Positions 45,593 to 56,130 of a stretch of DNA of 64,000 nt are shown piece after piece. The notes beneath the pieces are model-generated. The model searched no databases and had not been told where the DNA came from. It saw only the letters and a list, made by a program, of their open reading frames with translations. The position numbers and the translations under genes were made by a program. The stretch's first letter is position 1. The number at the start of each line of letters is the position of its first letter. The DNA comes from Colocasia esculenta (lineage: Eukaryota > Streptophyta > Magnoliopsida > Alismatales > Araceae), in assembly GCA_014218235.1 (NCBI GenBank), contig CM024757.1:149991371-150055370 (forward strand), written 5' to 3'.

Positions 45593-47799
45593 TGTTGCCC
45601 AGTTAACGAGCCCAGAGGGGGGGTGAATGGGTCTTTTAAAAATTTATTTGATTAGTTCCTGTACTTAAAACATTCATACAAAGATTCTCTTCGATGAAGG
45701 TTAGAGAAGGTTAGTATAAAAGACAAACATACAATAAGCAATCACACAACACAAGGAATTATCCTGGTTTAGACCTTCTCTCCTTAGGAGTCCTACGTCT
45801 AGTCCCTGAGCAACAACTCAGGATTCCACTAACTAGGGTACAGTCCCCCTACGGACAATACAACACCCAGCTCAGCTGGTCTTCTTTCACAAGAAGGGAA
45901 CTACAACACCCTGAATCCCTCACCAGGTCTTCCTTCACAACAGAAGGGAACACAACACCCTGTCTCCCCACCAGGTCTTCCTTCACAACAGAAGGGAACA
46001 CAACACCCTGGCTCCCCACCACGTCTTCCTTCACAACAGAAGGGAATAACAACACAAGAAGAATAAACAGGAATTCAAGCCCCTAGATCAAGCTTTAGCA
46101 AGACAAGATCTAAGACTACTAGCACTGAGAGCAAATAATCTAAACAAGGCACTCTCTCAGAACTACACTGGCTCTCTTAGGATCTCTATTACAGCACAGA
46201 GAGCAAAGAGCTAAAGACACACTAGAATTGAATTCTTGGCTCTTGGATTCTTTCAGAAGATCTGGAAAGCTTGTTTTCTCAATCGTAGGTCTCTCTCTTC
46301 TGTCTTTCTTCTGGAGCTGATATCTTGAATTTATATCTCCAATTTGAAATGTAGTCGTTGAAGTAACCGTTGTCTCTTAGTTTGCTAGACGTTGGACTGC
46401 TTGACACTTGGAAGCTTCTAGTCAACAATCTTTTATCCAATTGAGCACGCAAAGAGATAAGATCTTCTGACGTCTATATGGTCCAACGCTGTATGACAGA
46501 CTGTCTTTAGGACCCTACATATATTAAATGCTAGAACAGTAGACAGCTAGGCTGTCTCTTGTTTTCAGTAAACGTTGATGTGAATATTCACCAAAATAGT
46601 AATGCCAAATAGCTTGTTCTAAAAGATACACACAGAGTAAGCATAATGGTAGATGTGATCTTCTGCATGCATGTAGAGATACGTTCAGTCCTCATAAATG
46701 AACAGATGTTAGAAGATATGCTTGACTTTGACTTTTCAACGCTTTTAGGAATAAGATTAAATATTATGTCGATGTAAGACATAAAATCGATGACTATATG
46801 ACTTATGAAATCGTTATGATCAATTCAGTTTAACTAAGTCGTTATAAGAAGCAAATCGTTATGTTCAATGAAGAAATCATTATGAACACTTAACAAATCA
46901 TTATAGAAAGTAAGTCGTTTGTGGGCGTTAAAGAAATCGTTATGAGCGCTATGAAAATCGTTATGAGCACCAAGGAAATCGTTATGAGCGCTGAAGGAAA
47001 TCGTTATGGGCGCTAAAGAAATTGTTATGAGCGCTAAAGAAATAGTTATGAGTGCCAAAGGAAATCGTTATGAGCGCTAAAGAAATCATTATGAGCATCA
47101 AAGGAAATCGTTATGAGCGCTAAAGGAAATCGTTATGAGCGCTAAATAAATCGTTATCAGCGCCAAAGGAAATTGTTATGAGCGCTAAAGAAATCGTTAT
47201 GAGCGCCAAAGGAAATCGTTATGAGCGCTAAAGAAATCGTTATGAGCGCTAAAGAAATTGTTATGAGCGCTAAAGAAATCGTTATGAGCGCTAAAGGAAA
47301 TCGTTATGAGCGCTAAAGGAAATCATTATGCGCGCCAAAGGAAATCGTTATGAGCGCTAAAGAAATCGTTATGAGCGCTAAAGAAATCGTTGCGATGAGC
47401 AAATCGTTACGATGACTAAAGAAATCGTTGCGATGAGCAAATCGTTATGATGACTAAAGAAATCGTTGCGATGAGCAAATCGTTACGATGACTAAAGAAA
47501 TCGTTACGATGAGCAAATCGTTACGATGACTAAAGAAATTGTTGCGATGAGCAAATCGTTACGATGACTAAAGAATCGTTGTGACTTTCAACGGAAGTTG
47601 ATGTGGACTTAGAGAAATATAATCTTGAAATAATTAATGCTTCAGAATATGATACTTACCAATATTGGATTGTTTGACCTTGGTATATTTTCTGTACTTA
47701 AGACTTATGAAAAATATGTTAGAAATTTCGATAGGGTTTTGTTAATCACCAAAAAAATATGTAATTAATTAAAATTGTATAGAGACAGACTGATCATCA
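45593..47799 (-). mobile_element. Solo LTR of a SIRE-type Copia element, minus strand
   Basis: On the minus strand it runs TGATGATCAG...GGGCAACA (2207 bp), with the SIRE-type end (ATTCACCCCCCCTCTGGG). The flanks are GTACC (45588-45592) and CTACC (47800-47804), a target duplication with one mismatch. It has no internal region, so it arose by LTR-LTR recombination. It interrupts the outer Gypsy gag. TATA (minus strand TATAAAT) is at 46329-46335. The TCCTTCACAACAGAAGGGAA phrase is repeated four times at about 45885-46045. Confidence 0.9.
46810..47585 (-). repeat. AACGATTTC array in U3 of the solo LTR
   Basis: About 20 copies of GAAATCGTT on the plus strand. The first part repeats every 22-23 bp around GAAATCGTTATGAGCGCTAA (AGCGCT palindrome). 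The last 190 bp repeats every ~37 bp around AATCGTTACGATGACTAAAG. It lies upstream of the TATA box on the minus strand. Confidence 0.9.
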
Positions 47800-48666
47800 C
47801 TACCAACACCTCAGGGACCATTTGCGCCACCCCCGCCACAGTTGGTCGACTACGGCACGATCATGCAAGAACTCCTACAAGTGATGCAGACTCAAGTGCA
47901 GACGCAAGCAGCTCTTCAGACGCAGCTTCAGGCTCAGGTTCCGGCACTGGCTCAGCAGGACCGTAGTGTAGAAGGAGTACCGATCATGGAGAGGTTCAAG
48001 AGGATGGCTCCGCCTTCTTTTAAGGGGGAGGGGTGATCCGTTAGTTTCGGAGAATTGGCTTAGAGAGATCAAGAAGATATTTGAGCTATCGGGTGTGCAG
48101 AAGATGACAAGATCAGTTTGGCGATGTACATGCTTCAAGGCGAGCGGATGTGTGGTGGTCTTCTATTCTTCACACGTAGTTCGAGAAAGTGGAGCTAGAT
48201 GTGACTTGGGGAGAGTTCGTGAGGTTATTTGAGGTCAAGTATGTTCACGAGCATATATAGGATAAGATGGAAGAGACGAAGGCTCGGATGAAGGGAGTGC
48301 CAGAACCATTCCAGTGGCAGAAAAGCAAGATGAGGAAGCTCATGGAGAAGCAACAACGGGCATTAGTGCCAGCATAGTCAGTAGTTTCTTCAGGTAGTGA
48401 GAAGCCCGAGTGCGTGCATTGCGGAAAATGACATGACGGAGACTTGTGTTGGACTAGGACGGGGAGATGTTTAAGGTGTGGCAGCACGAATCATCGAATT
48501 AGAGAGTGTCCGAATCCGAAGAAGATCGTTGCACGGGATGTACCAGCAACAAAGAAGCCAGCAATAGGAACTCATGCACCAGCGAAGGTGTATGCGTTGA
48601 CTAGAGGCGACACCGACGATGTCACCATAGGTACATGATCCGATCTTCGAGGACGAAGATCATTTT

Positions 48667-48679
48667 AAGGGGGAGAGGG
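48667..48679 (+). other. Polypurine tract of the outer Gypsy element
   Basis: AAGGGGGAGAGGG directly before TGTGAGGCCCCC at 48680. The preceding GATCTTCGAGGACGAAGATC is typical of the end of chromovirus internal regions. Confidence 0.85.
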
Positions 48680-49245
48680 TGTGAGGCCCCCGAATTTTGT
48701 TCACTTTATATTCTATATATATGATGTTTACTTGTTCTTGCTTATATGGTGTATTAAATTTGTGCATATTATAATTATTTAATTACTCATGTGTATATGT
48801 ATGTATATATTATTTTTTGTGGATGAGTGCTTAGCCAATTTTATACATCATAGAATTTATTTAAATCTTATGTATATTGAATTTAAGTGACGTTGTGCAT
48901 ATAATATGTAGTTATTTCTAAATATCTTATGGATATATATAAGTTTAATTCTATGCATGCATTATATTTTAATGTGCACATAGTATCTAAGTATTTTTAT
49001 GTACATAGTATATACATTTAAATCTATGCATGTGGTATGTAACTATGTTGTATACATATATAAATATATGTTTAACTTTGTGTACATAATATCTACTTAT
49101 TTTCGTGTCCATTAAATTGTTATGATGTGTTAATACATCAATTTTGAATGAATAGTTGTTTTCTGGCCGAGATGCACAGTTGGCGGCAGCATCCTGTGCC
49201 GCTGATTGCATGCCTTGGTTGGTTAGCGTCCAGATCGATGGACGT
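48680..49245 (+). repeat. Outer Gypsy 3' LTR, left part
   Basis: 566 bp matching 8823-9380. It is interrupted after GACGT (49241-49245) by the solo LTR at 49246. Confidence 0.9.
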
Positions 49246-51417
49246 TGATAATTAATAAATTTTTAACGTTAAATTTCATACATGCAGTTAATTTTAAACG
49301 TCATTGTCTGTAGATAATGCACATTTTTTAGTTTAATTTTCATTTCATCTATCAATAAAATTTTGAACATGTGAGTTGATATTGGGATTAGAATACATGT
49401 TAGATTTTCATTTAATCATTTCTTTCAGAATAACTAATTAGGTTTATTTTAAGAAATAAAAGATTTTTAAATAATTTTTGTTACAATAACAACTTTTGTA
49501 AATATCTTTTAATAGTAAGTGTGAGTTTGTAAATAAATAAAGGTTTTAAATACTCCACCCAACAATATCAAGCCACATACCACACCCAAGCCCATTAAAA
49601 TAAATAAAAATCATTTTTTTTACCCCCACCCCACCCACGCACTCCACTTAACTTTTTCTTGTTTTTCTTCTTCCCAACCAGGGCAGCAGAAGCTACTGGA
49701 AGGGGCTGGAGGAGGTTTGCAGCTGGTGCAGCCAGGAGGGCTGGTGCGGTAGGTGCCCAGATCTGGTGTGGCATGCTGGGTCCTGGGCGCGGTGCGAAGC
49801 GAGCAGTGCTGAGCTGGGTCGTGCACAGCAAGCACTGGAGGCGGGCTGCTCAGGCGGAGCTGGTGGCTGATCTGGAAGCAGAGACGATGGAGTCTATAAA
49901 AGGCACCCCAAGGTCCTCAGAGGAGGGGGCTTCACTTGTGAAATTTTTGGGATTTTAGTATGCCATTTTTTTCTGTATTTTCCTTCGGCATCAGATGGAG
50001 AGTTCGATTTTTAGGATTTTTAGCTTCTTCCTGTTCTTCCGGAGTCGAGAACTTTTGGGGTTTTAGGTTTAATATTTTTGGGTTCTTCTTATCTGTAAGG
50101 GCTGCTGGGTTCCATTTCCTTCAGATTTTTCTGTTTAGCATTTGAGGAGATTCTGATCTGTGTGGTTCAACATTTATGTTTAATTGTTCAGCAATTTGGT
50201 TTGCTTCTTTGCTGTAAGGGGATTGTCTAGAGCTCCTTCATGTTCTTCCAGAGTTCTTGGGCTTCGCGAGGGAACTTTTGGGATTTCTGTTTCTGCCATT
50301 TATTTGTTTTGTATTCTGTCTTTCCTTTAGCATCTGTTAGAGGGAGACTTTGATCCAGTGCAATTTTCCATTTCTTTTGGTGTTTCAGATGTCGATTTAG
50401 TGAAGTTTAACATTTCTTCTTGCTGAATTTTCCAGTTTGTCTGTGCTTAGAATAGTTCAATCCAGTGTTCTTGTTTCATCTCTACTGTGAAGCCATCCGA
50501 GAGGTCTGTAGAGCAGTAGAGGGAGCTTCCGGAGTTCAGAATTCTAAGGGGGTTTGAGGTTATGTCTTTCTTGTGAGTTTTTAGTTCGGTATTGTTAGAG
50601 GGACTCGGCAGTGAAGTGAGGGAACTCTTTCTTGTTTCTTCTGTGAGCAGTGGAGTGTTCTTGCGATTGCACAAGGGGATCAGATCCAGAGTTTTGGCAT
50701 TACAGTTTAATGTCTTTTATTGTTTCCTAATGATTCTTCAGACAGAAGAGATGTGCTGTGTTTTGCCTTGCTGTTCTAGAGTTTATTACATCATGTTTCC
50801 CTTTTGTTCTTCATCTTAGAGTTTATAGTGTTATTAGTTTAAATCTCTAATTGATTTCTTTGATTTTGTTACTGTCTCAGTACGATCTTTGAGTGGCAAT
50901 AGAATGGTGATATATCTCATGTTCTAGTTATTTCTTTTTGCATAATTGAAGCACTCATCTACTATTTCCTTTATGTTATGTTGCTTCCCTTCGAGTCATG
51001 AAGATGTGAGCAATTCTGGAACAGTAACAGTCTTGATATTAGAAGTAGGAATGATTGTTTCGTGGAAGAATTCTTGATTTGATCTTTCATTAAGAGCAGT
51101 TTAGTTTTAATGCATTTAGAATTTAAGTCTTGTTAGTGTTCATATTGAATGTGATGTTGTAGAGTTCTAATTGCATTGGAGTTTTCGTGAACTGAGTGGA
51201 TTTAAATCGTAACTTACTATTAGATCTTTCTGATTTCAAGTCAAAGTAGTTTAATTCAAATTCTATTCAGCCTCTCCGTGGATATGACCTGTTTTTACCA
51301 TTGTATTAGTTCAACTTTGTGATTTTAATCTGTGAGATAGTTTAGAGAAAGTGAGCATATTGATTTGTGCACGGAACTCTCGACAACGGAAGTGCACAAT
51401 AAACAATGCCGCATTCA
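49246..51417 (+). mobile_element. Solo LTR of an unidentified LTR retrotransposon, nested in the Gypsy 3' LTR
   Basis: 2172 bp, starting TGATAATTAA and ending GCCGCATTCA (TG...CA), flanked by the perfect 5-bp duplication GACGT (49241-49245, 51418-51422). The uninterrupted sequence in the 5' LTR (9375-9385) confirms the insertion point. TATA box TATAAAAG is at 49895-49902, with T-rich sequence downstream. The GC-rich stretch 49680-49940 has open frames on both strands that I do not consider genes. Orientation is inferred from the TATA box. Confidence 0.88.
49895..49902 (+). promoter_or_regulatory. TATA box of the 2.2 kb solo LTR
   Basis: TATAAAAG in the context GGAGTCTATAAAAGGCACCC, 650 bp from the LTR start. 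Confidence 0.7.
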
Positions 51418-54400
51418 GACGTCTACCTATCTGTTGGCAGCACCTTATGTGGACGCCAAGTTCCCAGCTGTGTGATGGTTTCAGATTTTTGTAACGCCGT
51501 GTTTTGTCCGGTTCCAGTTTAGGAAACCCATCCATAAGCGTAGGTGACCTACGTTAATGTGTTCTCCGACCCCTTAGCCTATAAAAACACCTTGTTTTCG
51601 GCTGAGCTAAGTCTTTTGGGCTCTTGTGAGAAAGTTAGGGTTTTCTGTGAGAAAAGTGAGTTTTGACAAGCTCTGATCCGACATTTAGGTGCTTCTTCCG
51701 ACAATCTTCAACAACTAGGAGGTGCACTTGACATCAAGGAAGCTTCTCCAACTCTGAAGATAGACCTACATCGACAGGAAAGACCGGATTCAGGCAGTTT
51801 TAGACCTCTTCTTGGCTTGGCCGAGGAGGGCTTCACCGTCAAATCTAGACCCTTTTAGATTTATTCCCAGGCAAGTAGCTTAAGGTTTCAATCCATAGAC
51901 TTGTCCTCTAGGGTTTGCACATTTTTACGGATTTTTAAATCGTGTCCTGGACCCCTAAATTCACATGTTTTTGTGTTAAGTCTATACTATGTGCAGACAG
52001 GAAGTAGACGGCCAACTAGTTGTCGTCTAGTTCTTGTGTCGACGGTGAGAGACCCTGCCGTTAACTGCTTCTGACAGCCAGGACCATGTCGTCAAGTTCA
52101 CCTATTTTTGCAGAAATACTAGTTAATCTTTGTAATGTGATTTTGCTTGTTTGGTGGTCTGTACATGTTGAGAAAATCAAGATTTGTCAAATATGATATT
52201 TAGGTCATATCATGAGGATCTACCAAATTTCTGAGCATGATAATAATTAGAAGAATTTTTGTTAATTGAGATTAATTATGTTTTGACTATAGTAAATTCT
52301 GATTAAATGGTTTTTGTTGCATGTTACGGATTAAGGAAATTTTAGTGATCTTGGAATGACTGTTCTCATGTTTTAGACCTGCTAGAACCGACTTATCGCT
52401 CTAAACCATGCTTAAATGATTTATCATATTAATTCCATGTAAACTATGTTATTATTAAAAATAGTGTTTTTACTCCAAAAATCGTGAAAATTTTTAGATA
52501 TGTTCCGTGTATTGTATGTGAACCGTAGTTAAAACTTGGTAGGATTCTAAGTACTGTGCAGAGTGCTATTAAATTCTGAATTCTTCTACACCATGATATG
52601 ATAAAGTTAAATACAAAATAATTATGCATGTTGAGTGTTATTGTTTCAGAAATTTTAATGAAGTTAGAACCACTGTGTGCATGTTTTATATCTGTTCAAA
52701 TTGAAATATCTTGTAAATTGCTTAAAGACTGTGTTTAATATTAAAAATAGTTTTACAGCTTCTAAAATTTTGAAAAATTATAGATATGTTCCTTATGTTA
52801 AATCCATTTTGTGGTTAAAATTTTACATTATTCTGAACACTATACGTACTGTTATGATTTTCTGAATGATAAATGCATATAGGAATCAATAGACATGATA
52901 ATGTATATGCATGTTGAATTTTGGATAAAAATAGTACCATGATACGTTGTTGTTTCACAGTAGGATTTGATTTCAGAACAGAGAAAACATGATGGGTGAT
53001 AATGGTATTGTCATCTTAATAAATTATCCATGAATGTACAAAAGAGCATGATTTAGTTATATGAAAATGTTCGTTTCATGTGATAGTTCCATAATTGCAT
53101 TATTATATATGTTATTGCATTAATGAAATGGTTGGCCAAAAAGACATTGCTACTATAGAGATTTCCTACAGGGAACTATACCATGGATGCCCCTATATTA
53201 ATGGTTCAACTATATGAAATGACCTATTGAATCTGTGGGCAACAGATTGAATTCTTTGAGGTAGACAAGTTCTATTGGTTAAGCTGGGAAGGGCTTTCCC
53301 CGGTTTTGCACAATAACCATGACTTCATCACTGTATTGCCTAGGTGATAAGTGAATGTGTATATGCTATATGATCTCTATAATAGTGCGGGCTATGTCTT
53401 GGCAACTAAATGATGAATGACTATATGCTACATGACTACATGCTATATGACTACATGCTACATGTCTATACGCTACATGATTACATGCCATATGAACTAC
53501 ATGTCATTGGTTATATGTAATATTTATTACATGTTTAAATGATCACTCGCTACATGATAACTAATTGAATGTTGCATAATGTAGGTTAAAGAATTACTTG
53601 AATTTGTTTATATGCTACATAACATTGGCTACATGATTCTATTTAAATACTTTGTTTCATAAGTGGTATCCATATGCTACATGTCATGAAAAAGGTAAAT
53701 GCATGTGTTAAAATGATCCATGTTAAATGATGAATATGATATTACATTTAGTACTGTGAGTAGGATTTTGTGAAATTGTCCATGAGATAGTATTTAATAG
53801 ATAAGCATGTGTTAGTATCATGTTATAAATTGAAAAGAATGTCATGTGTTTGTATTATATAAAATCATGAAATGAAAGTATGTAAGTATACAAATGATCA
53901 CCATGTTATAAGTACCCATGTTTAGAAATCATTACTTTACATGTATTAGTATAGTTTGTTTAAAGGATTCCATGTTTGATTCTTATGTTATAGCATGAAC
54001 ATATAGGAGATTAAATGTTAAATTCTAGTAAGTTAGTAAAATGTTAAATTGTTAGAAGGCATGTGTGATAAGTGTATGGTTTGTGATTTTAAGTTGCTTG
54101 CTGAGTCTATTGTGTAGACTCACCCTTGCTAAACATTTCAGAAGACTTAGAAGTTGAGAACGTGACAAGACCCAGCGAGGAACGTGAAGATTAGATTGAA
54201 GACTTGTATTTCATTTGCTAGTAGGTGATGAAAATTGTAATTTGAACTTTGGTATTATTGTACTTGGAAACTGGAAACTGGCTATGTGGATGTTATGGTT
54301 TATATTATTTCTTTCATGGACTATATAGACTGTGGTATGTGGATTAAAATGTTGATGGAATAAGAGTTGTTTAATTTCTACTGTAACATTTCATTATATT

Positions 54401-54511
54401 TATGTATATCTCAATCCATATTAATATCGTTGCGGTTTTCTCTCCTGTAGTGATTTACTCTCGTCCGATGTGGGTTGGTATAACCGTATCGGGTGGAAGT
54501 CGGTCATTACA
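51418..54511 (+). repeat. Outer Gypsy 3' LTR, right part
   Basis: It continues from the duplicated GACGT to the element end CGGTCATTACA. TATA is at 51580-51587, the CTACATG stretch at 53405-53700 and the hairpin at 54103-54121. It differs from the 5' LTR by scattered substitutions and a ~27-bp deletion near 52695. Confidence 0.92.
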
Positions 54512-54916
54512 GTGGAACTCCCTTTTTGTGCCTACCCAAAACAAAATAAGCAAAGCAAACCCTATTAGAACTTGATTCAATGTAGGATCTACTCAAGAAC
54601 TATGAAGAACATGAAGCAATTGAAGAGGAAAATACCTGGTGGTTGGATTTTAACCCTTATGATTTGGGAAAATAGATGTGAGTACATGTTGTGCTACGTG
54701 TGTTCTGAGAGAAAGGAGAAGGAATAAGAAATCTAAAGAAAAAAGAAATCAAACTAAGCTAGCATGCATAAACTAATGAAGAATAAGAGAGAGAAAGGAT
54801 AGAAATATCAATTTCTTCGGTACTTCGCCACAAAATTATAGAGCTTAAAGAATGTCTATGGAAATCCTTCACCTCGTGTGAGAGCATGAAGCTTAAACTC
54901 ATAGGATAAGGTGAGG

Positions 54917-54924
54917 TATTTATA
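54917..54924 (-). promoter_or_regulatory. TATA box of an unidentified minus-strand transcription unit
   Basis: The minus strand reads CTCTCTATAAATACCTCACC, a canonical plant TATA context. A leader-like sequence runs leftward to the outer Gypsy insertion point at 54512. Confidence 0.5.
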
Positions 54925-55439
54925 GAGAGAGATTGAGATATCCTCATGAGAGATATATCCAAATTTTAATGATATTTTTTAGTTAAAAAAGGACTTTAAT
55001 GCATTTAGGAGACTCTAGGGGATAAGGATAGGGCATTTTGGTAGTAATCCAAGTGAAGGATCGTTTGGATAGGCTTCATAATCGAAATAGAGTTTCTTTT
55101 AAACTTAAATATGTAGTTACATGCATGGTGCATGAAGAATACATGAACGTAGTCTATCATACTATTGCCTCTAAGATGCAGACGATAGAGTGCACTTGGA
55201 ATTTAAAGAAGGTGCCACTTATATTGACCATGTTTAGGAAATCTATTGGATTTTGGTATTTTGAATGATTTTTGGTCTTTGATGAAAATCGAGCATGAGT
55301 CTAAGGGCAAATAAGATCATGACAAGCCAAAGAAAGTCTTTGAAAGAGATGGACAAGTTGGGGTATCAACAATATGAACATGAAAATTATCCAACTTATA
55401 GGTTGAAAATGGTGTACTACATAACCCCCAAAAAACAAG

Positions 55440-56130
55440 TTTCATGACTCAACAGTGACGTTGAGTCTTAGATACAAGGCCAAATCTAGTCTCAAGTTTA
55501 GAGCCAAATCAAGTCATTGACTCATCAAAGTAAAGTCTCTAGTTTGACATTAAAATTGAGTTATGAGAAAAATGAGTCCTAGACTAAGTAGAAACAAGTC
55601 TTGATAAATTGGGTCTCAAACTCTTGAATAAATCGAGTATCAGACTCTAGTGGAAAATGAGTCTCGAACTTAAGTGAAAAATAAGTCTCAGATACATTAT
55701 AATAAATCAAGTCTTATGAATTAGAGAACAAAAAATGAGTCTCTCTTTTAAGAGTAAAACGACGTTAAGAAAAACAAGTCTCACTCTAAGATTTAAATCA
55801 ATTTTTCTCTGAAGTAGAAAATAAGTCTCTCACTGAGACTGAAACAAGTCTATAGACCTAAAAACGATTCTCACTCACACTCTAAAAAAAATCCCAGAAT
55901 AAAAACAAAATCATGATAACAACTCCACAAATGACAAGACTCTCAAATAAGTCTCTCACACACATAACACAAAACGAATATTACAGAGAAGAACAAGTCT
56001 TATGAAAACGACAAAAACTCTATCGAGTCTCTGAATAGAAAATGAGTCTCCTTAAAGCTCTAAATGATTCTTACTCAAAGAAGAAAACAAATATCATTTG
56101 CAAATTCATGTCTTCTCTACAATGAAAATG
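55440..56130. repeat. Dispersed AAATGAGTCTC / AACAAGTCT motif array
   Basis: AGTCT, most often in GAGTCTC, recurs about every 20-40 bp (AAATGAGTCTC, AACAAGTCTC, ATAAGTCTC) in an A-rich background for roughly 700 bp. The spacing is irregular and the stretch non-coding. Confidence 0.6.

Larger units (their letters stand above)
45510..48640 (+). pseudogene. gag: Gypsy (chromovirus-type) Gag, split by a solo LTR and frameshifted
   Basis: It starts at ATG 45510 (MAEKTSSSSVPIQDEE), is interrupted by the solo LTR 45593-47799, and resumes with PPPQLVDYGTIMQELLQVM and MERFKRMAPPSFKGEG (47985-48034). A frameshift then leads to PLVSENWLREIKKIFEL. VTWGEFVRLFEVKYVHEHI can be read near 48200-48258 before a stop. 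The CCHC knuckle CLRCGSTNHRIREC is at 48468-48509, followed by APAKVYALTRGDTDD, the usual start of the chromovirus protease region. Protease catalytic residues, RT, RNase H and integrase are absent. After 48640 the sequence goes directly to the 3' end of the element. Clearly a dead, internally deleted gene. Confidence 0.85.
8823..54511 (+). mobile_element. Outer Ty3/Gypsy (chromovirus/Tekay-like) element, pol-less, containing nested insertions
   Basis: The element begins TGTGAGGCCCCC at 8823 and ends CGGTCATTACA at 54511. The 5-bp flanks are GTAGA (8818-8822) and GTGGA (54512-54516), one mismatch. With insertions removed, the 5' LTR is about 3651 bp (8823-9697 plus 42538-45313) and the 3' LTR about 3655 bp (48680-49245 plus 51423-54511). 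The internal region, 45314-48679, keeps a broken gag and then jumps to the polypurine tract, so protease-to-integrase is deleted. The LTRs differ at many positions, which fits the oldest insertion in the nest. Chromovirus assignment rests on Gag and LTR style, not on pol. Confidence 0.88.

Noticed and set aside
46870..47585. Regular short repeats as a possible CRISPR array
   Set aside because: Plant nuclear context, no conserved repeat with unique spacers, no cas genes; it is a U3 tandem array.
49659..49958. 99-codon frame in GC-rich DNA
   Set aside because: It lies across the TATA box of the solo LTR, with competing antisense frames at 49595-49835.
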